Part shown: positions 42,154 to 51,469 of the stretch, in pieces
How positions within the stretch are numbered: position 1 is the stretch's first letter
Layout: every line of letters starts with the position of its first letter
NCBI RefSeq assembly: GCF_001403875.1
Contig: NZ_LN884297.1
Coordinates: forward strand, 248,001-312,000
Length of the DNA: 64,000 nt
DNA from: Paenibacillus ihumii
GTDB lineage: Bacteria; Bacillota; Bacilli; Paenibacillales; Paenibacillaceae
Reading direction: 5' to 3'
Notes under the pieces: model-generated
The model's database searches: none
Seen by the model: only the letters and a program-made list of their open reading frames with translations
What the model was told of the DNA's origin: nothing
Program-made: the position numbers and the translations under genes

Positions 42154-45100
42154 TTATTTCAAGTAAATATCGATTGCTGCCGCCTGGCCGTTCCGGACCT
42201 CATGCGCCCATTCGCCGCCAATTACAGCTCCGTCGATCTGCGCCGCTGTGCCGTCCTTCTTCGTCAGCCGGATTCGCTCAATCACGGCTTTATCCGCCCC
42301 GAACGTGTCCGCCTTTCGCGGATTATAGTAAGTCACCTGCGTGCTGCCGAGGAACTTGAACGAGACTTCCCCCCGCTCATCGAACAACCAGCCTGGAAGC
42401 GTAGGCTCGAAGGCCAGCTGCAGCCGGCCGTCCTCGACGCTGAACACCCGGCTGCCCATCATCATTTTAATCCACATGCTGATAAATTCCGCTGTCGATC
42501 CGCTCAGACGGGCTACAAATCCCCGGCCGTGCACGTGAGGATCCGGATTGACGCTCGTAGCGATGAACGACGAGTTCTCCAGCGTGCTGCGGCCGTATAC
42601 CGCAGGATCCAGGAAGGGGATCAGAGACGTCTTCATCTCCGCGAAAAATTGCTCATACAGCCCGCTCTTCAGCAGCGCCAGCAAATACTTGTAGCTCATG
42701 TGAAGGAACACGGACTCCCGCTCCAGCCAGCCCGGCGTAAATGCCCGGATCCGGCCAATCTCCTGGGATTCGCCATCCAGGCTCACCGACGTTTTGTACA
42801 TCTGGATCTCCTTGTCGAACAGGTCGCTCTCCCGGATGAGCTCGTAGACTTGCTGCGCTTGCGCTCTGTCATCTATCGTCTTCAGCCAACGCGCCGGACC
42901 TTCGAGGAAATGGGGCAAAGGCCTCGCTTCGAATTTCTTGACGGTGACCTTTGGCAGGCCGTAGCCGCTAATGACAGGCTTGCCCTGGGCATCCGTGACC
43001 GGCTCGTATTCCACAGCCTCAAAGACAAAATAGGTCGGCGTCAGACCATCGCCCAAGGCGATAGCCCGATCGATACCCTGATCGATTTTACTCCGCATCT
43101 GCTTGTACTTCTGTCCTAGCTCACCGAGGGAAATCGCCTTCAGCTCGCCGCTGATCCCGAACCGGATTTGATCCCGGTACTGCTCGCGGGCCGCAGCCGC
43201 TTGATCCCAATAATCGAACTGCTCAAGCTCTCCTGCAGAATGGCGCTGCAGCAGCCCGCTAACCCGCTCAAGCAGCTGATGCATTTCCTCCGGCAGCATA
43301 ATCTGCCGATGGCCGTATGCCTCGCTTGCCTCGATCACCAGATTCACGATCCGCTTCAGTTCGAACGTCTCGCTCATGCCGGAGCCGAACAATCCCGGCA
43401 GGCCGTTCATCGCATCGTTCCAGCCCGGCTTGTCGCCCTCCATTTCCACGCCCATGCCATAAGGGTCAAGCGTCGCGAACTTGTTCAGCGACAACGAGAC
43501 CAGCTTCACGAACAGGTTCGTGCGGAATACCTCGCCCTCTCCATGCTTCGTTCTCAGCCAGTTCGTATCGTTGAGATTCAAGCCGAACCTCTGCATTTTC
43601 TCCTCATCATGCTCCAGTGCTCCATATTGCCGCACCTTCGTTCCGTTGATGACGTATTTCTCGCTTCGAGGGAGCACCCGTGCCGGACTGTCGAAGAACA
43701 TATATACTTCTTCCCCGAACAGCAATTGTTCTTTGCGGTCCGGAAAAATATCCAGATATCCGTCGATGAGATCCATATTGTACGTCCAGTGGTCTGACCA
43801 GTACCCCTCGCGGAAGGCCGCTTCGATATTCTGCTCCGACAGAGACAGTATTTCTGTCAGAAGCTCCTCCTCGTTGCGCAGAAGGCCCGCATTCTTGTCC
43901 GCCAGCAGGGAGATGACTTTGCCCGGCGTAAATTTACCCAAACACAGAGCTAGCAGCTTCTCGGCAATTTGCGGATTCGATACCGAAGCCTTCACCAATC
44001 CCTCAAGCCCGGCTGCCTGCTGCTGCGGCACGGTAAAGCTCGTTCCCTCAACGCCAAGCGGATTGTAGCCGTCCGCCTGGATCAGGCTGAAGAACGTCAC
44101 AATATTGAACGTGCCGACGCGCGGATTGAAATAGATGTCATTCCTGCGATTCTGGTTGGCATCCCGGAAGTTCCCGTTCCCTTGAGAGTAGTACTCCGGC
44201 TCGATCGAGAAGAAGTTGTAATCGCGTTCCAGATCTCCGTGCTTGCGGGAATACAGATGGATGACAAACCCCTCTCGCCCGTTCTCGAACAGGAAGGGGT
44301 AGCCCCCGCGCAGGAAGTTGTCCAGGTAGCTCTGGCGGCAGTACGCATCGAACAATGGCGAGGACGTCCGGGTCGCGATATCCTCGGTCAACTCCTCTGT
44401 CAATCGCCCGGCTTCCGCCTGCTTCGCGTCAATATATGCAGGAGCGGCGATCCATGGCGCCTTCTCATTCAAGCGCTCCAGGCTCTCGATATGCCCGATC
44501 AACGTATACAGCGTCGTCGTCTCGCCTGGCGCCAGCTGTGCGGATAATCCGGTGAAGCCGCACGGCACCTTATTCGTGCAGTATTCCTGCTCCGCCATCA
44601 GCTCGGCGAGGGAGCGCTCGGCAAAACGATCCGGATAGGCGAGGGACGTATTGTCGCCAAAGATGATCTGGAAGTCGACAATCGGCTTGACGATTTTGCC
44701 GTCCTGGCCGAACGACAGATAGAAATGGCCGCTCTGCACCTCGCTTACCTCCGCGCTGTCGCTTGTGCTGGAGCGCACGCGATAATACGGGATGTTATTG
44801 TCCAGATTATATACTTCCATCCAGCTCCGCAGCAGATTACCGACTTCCTTGTATCCCGCGTTCTCCACGCCGTAAGGCAGAATTTCCGGCAGACCGTCCA
44901 GCAGCTCAAGCTTCATCGGCTCCCCGGATATATTCGTAATCTCTACTTTGCGCACCAGAGCGGCATAATCGTCGTTCGGCACCTGGAAATAAGTGACCTT
45001 GACGCTGATTCCCTGCTCCTTATGCACTTCCTCGATCCCGACCTCATTCGCCAGAATGACCATTTTCCGCTCGGCGGCTGCATCCGGACTCGCACTTTGG

Positions 45101-45381
45101 AACGGCTCATAGATTCCCTCAGCGCCTTCCCGCTTGATGAAGGTTCTGAAGCCCTTCGATGACACCGATTGGTAGGTGATGCTCGCCGGAGAGAACTCCA
45201 TAATCGGGCTTTTCTTATCGCGAATACCGAAGCTGCATACCGCTTGGCCGCGGTTGACGTAGAACGTCCACATCGGAATTCCCTTCAGGCCTGCCAGGCC
45301 AGGCAGGAAGCTTGAGAAAGGCTTGGCCTTATCAAACTGCTTAATCACGAAAGCATTCTTGTCAAATGAATAGTTAGACAT
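42154..45381 (-). CDS. GH94 phosphorylase, probably 1,2-beta-oligoglucan phosphorylase type
   Basis: The 1075-residue protein is a GH94 inverting phosphorylase. The catalytic general acid is predicted as Asp656 in PGWNDAMNGLPGLFGSGMSE; HVHGRGFVARLSGSTAEFI near the C-terminus is a phosphate-site region. Cellobiose phosphorylases are about 810 residues, so the extra length and the N-terminal KPFSSFLPGLAGLKGIPMW region point to the sophorooligosaccharide (1,2-beta-oligoglucan) phosphorylases such as the Listeria enzyme, also near 1,080 residues and next to a LacI regulator. The product would be glucose-1-phosphate, made in the cytosol. ATG at 45381 has GGAGG 7 bases ahead. Substrate is inferred. 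Confidence 0.82.
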   Translation of the reverse strand: MSNYSFDKNAFVIKQFDKAKPFSSFLPGLAGLKGIPMWTFYVNRGQAVCSFGIRDKKSPIMEFSPASITYQSVSSKGFRTFIKREGAEGIYEPFQSASPDAAAERKMVILANEVGIEEVHKEQGISVKVTYFQVPNDDYAALVRKVEITNISGEPMKLELLDGLPEILPYGVENAGYKEVGNLLRSWMEVYNLDNNIPYYRVRSSTSDSAEVSEVQSGHFYLSFGQDGKIVKPIVDFQIIFGDNTSLAYPDRFAERSLAELMAEQEYCTNKVPCGFTGLSAQLAPGETTTLYTLIGHIESLERLNEKAPWIAAPAYIDAKQAEAGRLTEELTEDIATRTSSPLFDAYCRQSYLDNFLRGGYPFLFENGREGFVIHLYSRKHGDLERDYNFFSIEPEYYSQGNGNFRDANQNRRNDIYFNPRVGTFNIVTFFSLIQADGYNPLGVEGTSFTVPQQQAAGLEGLVKASVSNPQIAEKLLALCLGKFTPGKVISLLADKNAGLLRNEEELLTEILSLSEQNIEAAFREGYWSDHWTYNMDLIDGYLDIFPDRKEQLLFGEEVYMFFDSPARVLPRSEKYVINGTKVRQYGALEHDEEKMQRFGLNLNDTNWLRTKHGEGEVFRTNLFVKLVSLSLNKFATLDPYGMGVEMEGDKPGWNDAMNGLPGLFGSGMSETFELKRIVNLVIEASEAYGHRQIMLPEEMHQLLERVSGLLQRHSAGELEQFDYWDQAAAAREQYRDQIRFGISGELKAISLGELGQKYKQMRSKIDQGIDRAIALGDGLTPTYFVFEAVEYEPVTDAQGKPVISGYGLPKVTVKKFEARPLPHFLEGPARWLKTIDDRAQAQQVYELIRESDLFDKEIQMYKTSVSLDGESQEIGRIRAFTPGWLERESVFLHMSYKYLLALLKSGLYEQFFAEMKTSLIPFLDPAVYGRSTLENSSFIATSVNPDPHVHGRGFVARLSGSTAEFISMWIKMMMGSRVFSVEDGRLQLAFEPTLPGWLFDERGEVSFKFLGSTQVTYYNPRKADTFGADKAVIERIRLTKKDGTAAQIDGAVIGGEWAHEVRNGQAAAIDIYLK

Positions 45382-45456
45382 GCTGTTACCTCCATTTATC
45401 ATTTTATTTCATACCATCCGTCCACGAGATATCATGAAATCCCTTTTACCCATTGA

Positions 45457-45474
45457 TTCGAAACCGGTTTCGAA
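45457..45474. promoter_or_regulatory. LacI-family operator
   Basis: TTCGAAACCGGTTTCGAA is a perfect 18-base palindrome with the CG-containing centre of LacI-family sites. It lies 76 bases ahead of the GH94 start and just beyond the lacI stop, fitting repression of GH94 by the neighbouring regulator. Confidence 0.85.
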
Positions 45475-45481
45475 ATCCTTT

Positions 45482-45511
45482 AAAAAACAAGCCGGCCCAA
45501 GTAAGCTGGCT
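45482..45511 (-). terminator. terminator of the LacI-type gene
   Basis: AGCCAGC and GCCGGCT pair with one mismatch across an 8-base loop on the minus strand, followed by TTGTTTTTT. It would separate the regulator from GH94 transcription. Confidence 0.65.
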
Positions 45512-46517
45512 AACCAAATGGGCGGCATGAATCGCGTACAACCAGTTCGACCGGAAGCATATCCCGCTGTAATTCTTTATGGCCTTCTATCGAATAGATT
45601 AACATGTTAGCTGCCCTGCTGCCAAGTCCGTAGGTATTCTGGCGGATCGTCGTCAGCGCGGGCGTTAAATATTTCGCCATCTCAATGTCGTCGAAGCCGA
45701 TGATGGAAATATCCTCAGGCACGGATATTCCATGCTCCCTCATGGCAATCATCGCGCCGACCGCCAGATTGTCACCGGCCGCGAATACGGCAGTGGGGCG
45801 GTCCTTCAGCTCAAGCAGCTGCTCCATCGCCTTATATCCGTTCTCCACGGTAAAATTGTAGCTGCCCTGCACAATAAATTCAGGCTTGACCGACAAGCCC
45901 CGGCGCTGCATCGCTTCAATGAAGCCCTGCACCCGCTGGACGCCGGCAAAGGAATGCCCGCCGCCAATATGGGCGATGGAGCGGTGTCCGAGTGAATATA
46001 AATAGTCGACAGCCAGCTCGCTTCCCAGAATATTGTCGGAATAAATCGTGCTGACATGCTCTGATTCCGAATCCAGCAGGATGCACGGAATGTCCGCTTC
46101 AATCAGTTCATGAAAATAAGGATCTGAATAGTCCGGGCCAATCACTACGATGCCGTCGACACCGCGTATTTTGCAATGCTCCAAATACCCGCTTGGCTTG
46201 CCCCCGATATCCTTCGTGATGAACATCAAATCATAGCCCTTCGAGGTTGCCACCTTCTTGAATCCTTCAATGACGCCGCCGAAATAAGGATGCAGAATAC
46301 CGGCCCCTGACGAGTCATTGAACAATACGCCGATCGTCCAGGAACGCTTGGTCGTGAGCGACCGGGCATGAGCGTTAGGAACATAATCCAGCTGCTGTGC
46401 AGCCTCGAGGATTTTCCGGCGCGTCTTCTCGCTGACATCCGAGTAGCCATTGAACACCTTGGATACCGTGGTCGGCGAAAAACCGGTTAACTTGGCAATA
46501 TCATAGATCGTAGTCAA
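45510..46517 (-). CDS. LacI-family transcriptional regulator
   Basis: The 335-residue protein has an N-terminal LacI helix-turn-helix and hinge (TIYDIAKLTGFSPTTVSKVF, then SEKTRRKILEAAQQLDYVPN) and a periplasmic-binding-protein-like effector domain (IGVLFNDSSGAGILHPYF; VFAAGDNLAVGAM; IIGFDDIEMAKYLTPALTTI). The start is either TTG at 46517, giving the typical MTTIYDIAK, or ATG at 46529; the AGGAG abuts the ATG, so TTG is preferred. It is upstream of GH94 on the same strand, and the perfect palindrome between them is its likely target. The inducer is probably a beta-glucan oligosaccharide. Confidence 0.88.
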   Translation of the reverse strand: MTTIYDIAKLTGFSPTTVSKVFNGYSDVSEKTRRKILEAAQQLDYVPNAHARSLTTKRSWTIGVLFNDSSGAGILHPYFGGVIEGFKKVATSKGYDLMFITKDIGGKPSGYLEHCKIRGVDGIVVIGPDYSDPYFHELIEADIPCILLDSESEHVSTIYSDNILGSELAVDYLYSLGHRSIAHIGGGHSFAGVQRVQGFIEAMQRRGLSVKPEFIVQGSYNFTVENGYKAMEQLLELKDRPTAVFAAGDNLAVGAMIAMREHGISVPEDISIIGFDDIEMAKYLTPALTTIRQNTYGLGSRAANMLIYSIEGHKELQRDMLPVELVVRDSCRPFG

Positions 46518-46714
46518 TCGTTTACTCATCTCCTGATATATTCATCCGAGCAGGTTCTCATACGGGGTCAAGCAAATTGTAGTCGGCACTGCCATATGAA
46601 GTCAATACAAATATGGAAATTCCGATTGTTTCAACCGCAGATGCGACGTTTAAAAATTACACAAGACATCAGAAATCCCCATTTTCCGATTTAAAGGATA
46701 AGGAGGTAAAGTCT

Positions 46715-46891
46715 ATGTATGAGCCTCGAGAACGCAATGAAGTGAGCAATGTTGACGTAGAAAGAAGAGACATTCAGCAGAAATCCGAGCCCAGTATGGT
46801 TGCTTCGACTTTCATTAAATATGCGGCATATATCATTCTGTTCTTCGGCTTCCTGTACTTCCTCGTAAAATACGTGTTTCCTATGTTTTAG
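46715..46891 (+). CDS. small single-TM protein of unknown function
   Basis: The 58-residue protein has a polar N-terminal half (MYEPRERNEVSNVDVERRD) and one C-terminal TM helix (YAAYIILFFGFLYFLVKYVF), so it is tail-anchored with the N-terminus in the cytosol. AAGGAGG stands 8 bases ahead of the ATG. I do not recognise a family. It is divergent from lacI, and the acidic protein gene follows on the same strand by about 120 bases. Confidence 0.7.
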   Translation: MYEPRERNEVSNVDVERRDIQQKSEPSMVASTFIKYAAYIILFFGFLYFLVKYVFPMF

Positions 46892-47009
46892 AACATTTGA
46901 GATTTTTCTTATAAATTTCCTTTGTATTTTGGATTTGCACAGCCAACTCCTCCGTTTGAATCCCGCCATTCGGGGCAAACTTCAACTAAAACAATGAGGA
47001 GGGATTATA

Positions 47010-47381
47010 TTGCCAGAACATTCAATGCATTCAGAGCCTTCAGAACATTTGCAAAAGGCAGACAATCCGAAAACCAAGGCGGCTGATCATGAATATGAAA
47101 GGTACCAGGTGCTTAGAGAATACCGGCCGGAGAACGATATACCCGGCGATGATTTGCTTCCTCACGATACCCGAATTACCCAGGCTCTTAGCGAGGAGGA
47201 TTCCCATTCTGCGGGGCCTGCGGAAAATATCCAGGATAGCAGTGATTTTCCAGATGTCCCGGATGCCGATGAAATCGCCGCGAACAGTCCAGTCGACCCT
47301 GCGGCACCCGACCCGGACGCCATGCCTGGCATCGACGTGCTGAACGGCTATAGCGGGGATGACGAGCCATCGCGCACCTGA
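47010..47381 (+). CDS. acidic, probably disordered protein of unknown function
   Basis: The 123-residue protein is very hydrophilic and rich in Asp, Glu, Pro and Ser (DSSDFPDVPDADEIAANSPV), with no TM, signal peptide or recognised domain. The TTG start is supported by GAGGAGGG 7 bases upstream. Low-complexity acidic proteins of this type occur among spore-associated proteins of Bacillales, but nothing here proves that. A strong terminator follows and is shared with the converging ger operon. Confidence 0.65.
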   Translation: MPEHSMHSEPSEHLQKADNPKTKAADHEYERYQVLREYRPENDIPGDDLLPHDTRITQALSEEDSHSAGPAENIQDSSDFPDVPDADEIAANSPVDPAAPDPDAMPGIDVLNGYSGDDEPSRT

Positions 47382-47424
47382 TTTTTTTTGGATTCTTACT
47401 GCAGGCATGCTGCCATAACATGAC

Positions 47425-47463
47425 AATACCTCTCCGTCGCGGATTCGCGTGGAGAGGTATTAT
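47425..47463. terminator. bidirectional terminator
   Basis: AATACCTCTCC and GGAGAGGTATT are perfect 11-base arms around a 15-base GC-rich loop, with AT-rich flanks on both sides. Confidence 0.88.
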
Positions 47464-47470
47464 TATGGGA

Positions 47471-48619
47471 CTAACGGATCATGCCGGAATACTGGATCCG
47501 TACATCAGCCTTAACGCTAAATTCCAGGTTCGGATACAGCTTTCTCCATTCCTCTTCTTCGGTCTCATTGTTCCAGCTTATGGCCCTGTATCTTAACCCC
47601 CAGCCAAGCGGATCTAATCCGGTTCCATGAATTTTGACGAGGAACTGCTTGATTTCCTTCTCCCACTGCTTGCTGGCCGCTTTGGAGACCTGCTCAAGAA
47701 TCGGCCCCGTCGTCGTTACCGACTTGCTGTTATCCTCCAGGACAGCCCGGCCTCCGACCTTATATTGCACAATCATCTTGCCTTCCTCTGATTTGAGCAG
47801 CTTAAACTTGGCACGGGTCGTCTCCATATTGTAAGTGTAAATATTGTCGTCCAGTTCTACGTTGAAGCTGGTTCGCAGTCCCTGCGTCTTCAGCAGGTTG
47901 TACAACCGGGCCTCGTTTGCCGTCAGTTCGGCGCGTACTCTCTGTTTATCAAAAAGCATTGCTTTATTGATGACCAGAACATCCTCCTCCTCTTTTTCAA
48001 CAAGCGGCAGGATGGGATCGGCTCCTATCTCTGACAGATGCCGCCGAAAATTATAGGAGTAAATGCTGACGATGAACGGTGATTCTGTCCCTTCCTTCCC
48101 CAAGCTTAAAATTAGGGCGTAAGCGGGGACTCGCTCGCTTATCATGCGAACACCCAGCACTTCCTTGGCAGTGGGTCTAGCCACGGCCACATGGCCTATC
48201 AATTGAATGTCCCTGCGCCTTGCAATCCAATCGCTCATCTCCCGGATATCCGTCTTGGCATATCCTTCTCCAAAGAGCAGTGTCTTGCAATGACTGAAAT
48301 CCAGCTCCTTATCCACCTTGGATTTCAGCAAGCGAACCGCCTCCGGAATACTGTTTGAAATTTGCGAAACAATGATTGCTTCCTGACTTCTCTTCGTAGG
48401 GTCGCCTTCGGGTATAGCAAGCTTAAGGGAGACCTGAACCAAATGCTTCTTGCTCCCACCTCCTCCGCCTTCTCCTTGACCCTCCTTCTTCTCGACAGAA
48501 TCAACCGCCAACCCTAGGACGAACGCCCTCCGGTCCACATCCTTGAATTGGCAGCCTGCAAGCAGCAGACTCAGCATAAACAGCAGAATCACGAGCATTA
48601 AGTTCAAACATTTTCTCAT
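47471..48619 (-). CDS. Ger(x)C family germination lipoprotein, receptor 1 subunit C
   Basis: The 382-residue protein is the C subunit of a nutrient germinant receptor. Its signal peptide ends in LLLAGC (Cys23), so it is lipid-anchored on the outer face of the spore inner membrane. GQGEGGGGGSKKHL is an added Gly-rich loop. Later blocks (LDFSHCKTLLFGEGYAK, IQLIGHVAVARPTAKEVL, and the late EKEIKQFLVKIHGTGLDPLG) are typical of the three-domain GerC fold. The ATG at 48619 overlaps the end of the B-subunit gene. It completes a gerA-gerB-gerC operon on the minus strand. Confidence 0.92.
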   Translation of the reverse strand: MRKCLNLMLVILLFMLSLLLAGCQFKDVDRRAFVLGLAVDSVEKKEGQGEGGGGGSKKHLVQVSLKLAIPEGDPTKRSQEAIIVSQISNSIPEAVRLLKSKVDKELDFSHCKTLLFGEGYAKTDIREMSDWIARRRDIQLIGHVAVARPTAKEVLGVRMISERVPAYALILSLGKEGTESPFIVSIYSYNFRRHLSEIGADPILPLVEKEEEDVLVINKAMLFDKQRVRAELTANEARLYNLLKTQGLRTSFNVELDDNIYTYNMETTRAKFKLLKSEEGKMIVQYKVGGRAVLEDNSKSVTTTGPILEQVSKAASKQWEKEIKQFLVKIHGTGLDPLGWGLRYRAISWNNETEEEEWRKLYPNLEFSVKADVRIQYSGMIR

Positions 48620-49875
48620 GCCCTCTTCTTCCTCCTCCAATAAGCAGCGAAGACCGATGCCACTAGCAGAAGCTCACCGGGTAAACGAACATAAAGGAAC
48701 CACTGCCCAACCAGTTCCAGCTTTATCTGATCAAGAAAAATCCCCATTCCGAGCGTGGCCAGAACCATCGGTGCAAGAATCCACCAATCTCTATTCGAAG
48801 TGGTTCTATCCCTGCTCGATTTATTCGATTTATTCGATTTATTCGATTTATTCGATTTATTCGATTTGCTCGAATTACTCGATTTAGTTGAATTGCTTGA
48901 ATCACTCGAATTGCTTGAACTGCTTGAACTGCTTGAACTATTCATACTGCTCGAACCGCTCGATGGATTTGATTTCTTCTTATCCTTTTTTTCAAAAAAG
49001 GACTTTATGAGCTCCAATGCAATATGCCAATGAATAACAGCGGTTACGAGCGATAGGGACAAATATGTAAAGTAGAATATGAACAGCACGCGCTCAACTA
49101 CAAAAAATTCACTCCGGATTGAATCAGCCGTTGAAAACCAGCTATAAACCTGATGTTCTACTCCAATTGTACCGTGATAACCGATGGGTACCAGAAACGT
49201 GATAAGCAGAATCATCAATCCGGATACCGGGATCAGCCAAAGATGTCTAGGCTTCATGCTGTGAAAAGCCCGGTTGAAAATCGCCAGATTTACATACCCG
49301 GTAAAAATAAATGTGGCTCCCGCAATAGAACTATACTTCGGCATCGTCCATAAATGAGTAATGACCTCCATTACGGCATCCCAGCTTAAATACGGATTGA
49401 ACAGCGCCTTGATAAGGATGTAAGTTACCAATGGTACATTGATGATAATGGTAATTTCCAGCGCATATAGGATCGATTCCGTTGTGAGACGGCTGCACAG
49501 GGTAACCAGCACCAGGTAGCCGATGATTGCATACAAGGGTGATAGATCCGGACTGATATACCGGAGGGTTATATCGACAAAGGATACTAGAGTAACAGCT
49601 CCGGATACATACCACAGAATGGCAAAAATACTGAGCAGCGGAATGGAAACCACCCGTGGAAAATCGGCATAGATCTGCGGCAGCCCTTCCCCGGGAAATC
49701 GGCTGATCAGCTTCGTAAATATGATCAGCAGCGTGCTCCCGATCACGACCGAAACAAAAATAGACATCAGCGCTCCCTCGAACCGATTGCCGGTCAATAC
49801 GCGGGGAACGAAATTGATAATATTGATTAACGCATTGATCAGATACAGGTAATAGTAGTACCTTTCTTTAACCAT
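48616..49875 (-). CDS. GerB-type germination permease with Ser/Asn/Lys expansion, receptor 1 subunit B
   Basis: The 419-residue protein is an APC-superfamily GerAB-like permease, the probable ligand-binding membrane subunit. Ten TM segments are visible, starting with LINALINIINFVPRVLTG and including YVNLAIFNRAFHSMKPRHLW. GerB proteins are about 365 residues; the surplus is a low-complexity insertion at about residues 303-357 (Ser/Asn runs, then S-N-K triplets) in the loop before the last two TM helices. ATG at 49875 with AGGGAG 9 bases ahead overlaps the gerA end by 8 bases, so translation is coupled. Confidence 0.92.
   Translation of the reverse strand: MVKERYYYYLYLINALINIINFVPRVLTGNRFEGALMSIFVSVVIGSTLLIIFTKLISRFPGEGLPQIYADFPRVVSIPLLSIFAILWYVSGAVTLVSFVDITLRYISPDLSPLYAIIGYLVLVTLCSRLTTESILYALEITIIINVPLVTYILIKALFNPYLSWDAVMEVITHLWTMPKYSSIAGATFIFTGYVNLAIFNRAFHSMKPRHLWLIPVSGLMILLITFLVPIGYHGTIGVEHQVYSWFSTADSIRSEFFVVERVLFIFYFTYLSLSLVTAVIHWHIALELIKSFFEKKDKKKSNPSSGSSSMNSSSSSSSSSNSSDSSNSTKSSNSSKSNKSNKSNKSNKSNKSSRDRTTSNRDWWILAPMVLATLGMGIFLDQIKLELVGQWFLYVRLPGELLLVASVFAAYWRRKKRA
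48803..48967. repeat. in-frame 9-bp repeat expansion in gerB
   Basis: TTCGATTTA repeats about six times in tandem (48810-48865), flanked by degenerate 9-base CTGCTTGAA-type units. The unit length keeps the reading frame and yields S-N-K and S-S-S/N triplets. The expansion lies in a predicted loop, sparing TM segments. Confidence 0.93.
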
Positions 49876-51220
49876 TCTGCTTTTCTCCCTTGCCTTTACT
49901 GCCATCTAAAGCAAACATCTTTAAATATGGCTTCCCGAAGCTGCGCATGCCGGACAGATACATTACAACCCCTACCGTACTGACCACAATGCCGATCAAG
50001 CCAAATGTCGCCGCAAAAAAAATCAGAAAGTATTTGAGCACCCGAACTGTAAAAGCCATCATATTCAGAGGAATAACGAAGTTGGATATAGCTACGGCCG
50101 ACACGATAATAATCATAATGTTACTAACCAGCCCCGCCTGAGTCGCCGCCTGGCCAAGAATAAGGCCTCCAACCGTCGTCGCTGTCGGACCGATGGCCTT
50201 CGGCAGCCGCAAGCTCGCCTCAATGAGAAATTCCATCATTAGAAGCATGAACACAACCTCGACAAAAGACGGGTAGGGAACTGCAGCACGGCTGCCGGCA
50301 ATCAAAAGTGTTATTTGCACCTTTAATATTTCCGGGTTGTAGGAGGTAAAAGCAACATAGAAGGCCGGAAGAGTGACGGTGATGAACAAGCCAATATAAC
50401 GAATCATTTTCATAAACCAGCCAACCAGGGGAAGTTGGATTTTATCGTCCATGGCGGTAAAGAAATCATTAAATACGCTTGGAGCAATTATCGCGTAACC
50501 CACGGTATTCATCAGTATGGCGATCTTGCCTTCCGACAGATTGAATACGACCCGGTCAGGCCTTTCCGTTACGATCGTAGTAGGAAAGATTCTATACTTG
50601 TGCTCACTAATGTACTTCTCCAGCTCGCCCGCCGACTGTAAAATATCCACCGAAACTTGGGACAGACGACTCTTAATTTCCTTCAGGACCTCCCCATCCA
50701 CCCGCGTATCATCGTACATGATGGCTATAGTCGTTTTGGACACATTCCCGATCGTCATGGCATCGACCTTCAAATCCTTGGACTGATAACGGCGGCGAAT
50801 CAAATTCATATTGATTTCGATATTCTCCGTCAATGCATCGTTCGGCCCTTGTACAATCGCTTCCGTAATGCTGGAGGTAATGCCGCTGTATTCTATTTTC
50901 ATAGCATCGAATAAGTAGCTGCTGTCCTCAATCCGGATATAAATATAGCCCTTCAGGACAAACTCCATGATTTGCTGCTTATCCTGGGTCTCTTCGCAGC
51001 CGGGAAACGTGGATAAATACTTCTCGTACGCCTCGAGATCCATCTCATAGCTAGGCAGAACAATAAAACGGTTAACCGTATCCGAGTTAGTCAAGCTTCT
51101 CAAAAATATAATTTTTATATCCTGGGAATTTCCCAGGGATCTCTCCTCAAAGTCCATCAAGCCGCACAATTGCTTAGACAACCATTCATCCACCCGTTGT
51201 TCGGCAGGTTTCGTAGGCAT
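49868..51220 (-). CDS. GerA-family germination protein, receptor 1 subunit A
   Basis: The 450-residue protein is the A subunit of a spore germinant receptor: an N-terminal soluble domain of about 240 residues (IIFLRSLTNSDTVNRFIV; SITEAIVQGPNDALTENIEI with the LIRRRYQSKDLKV motif), then a membrane domain with about five TM segments (TLPAFYVAFTSYNPEILKVQ; VEVVFMLLMMEFLIEASLRL). It acts with the B and C subunits in the spore inner membrane, passing monovalent cations on germinant binding. ATG at 51220 has AAAGGAA upstream. It is first gene of its operon and divergent from a second receptor operon. Confidence 0.93.
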   Translation of the reverse strand: MPTKPAEQRVDEWLSKQLCGLMDFEERSLGNSQDIKIIFLRSLTNSDTVNRFIVLPSYEMDLEAYEKYLSTFPGCEETQDKQQIMEFVLKGYIYIRIEDSSYLFDAMKIEYSGITSSITEAIVQGPNDALTENIEINMNLIRRRYQSKDLKVDAMTIGNVSKTTIAIMYDDTRVDGEVLKEIKSRLSQVSVDILQSAGELEKYISEHKYRIFPTTIVTERPDRVVFNLSEGKIAILMNTVGYAIIAPSVFNDFFTAMDDKIQLPLVGWFMKMIRYIGLFITVTLPAFYVAFTSYNPEILKVQITLLIAGSRAAVPYPSFVEVVFMLLMMEFLIEASLRLPKAIGPTATTVGGLILGQAATQAGLVSNIMIIIVSAVAISNFVIPLNMMAFTVRVLKYFLIFFAATFGLIGIVVSTVGVVMYLSGMRSFGKPYLKMFALDGSKGKGEKQNG

Positions 51221-51385
51221 ATTGAATTTCCTTTCATCTGTACTTAGTCCACTTATTTTGGCAATCAACCGGATAAATCATACATTTTTCACTTGATTCC
51301 AACAGAAAAAAAGCCTGGCGTTCGGCTCGCCAGACCTGGTTCCCTTGCCTGCAGTCCCAAATCCGTTAAGAAGTATATCCATGAA

Positions 51386-51415
51386 TGTATACTCCTCTTA
51401 TTAATGTGTACACTA
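51386..51415 (+). promoter_or_regulatory. sigma-G-like promoter of receptor 2 operon
   Basis: TGTATA, 17 bases, then TACACTA: 5/6 and 5/7 to the sigma-G consensus (TGAATA / CATACTA). Germinant receptor operons are normally forespore sigma-G genes. It ends 55 bases ahead of the gerA start. Confidence 0.55.
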
Positions 51416-51469
51416 ACCTCAACCCGTGGGAACCATAAATTCTGAAAATAAAGGTGTGAGGTGATGTAA

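Noticed and set aside
42013..43119. 368-codon plus-strand frame across the glcT leader and GH94 3' end
   Set aside because: It spans a promoter, a terminator and antisense of GH94 and has no start signal.
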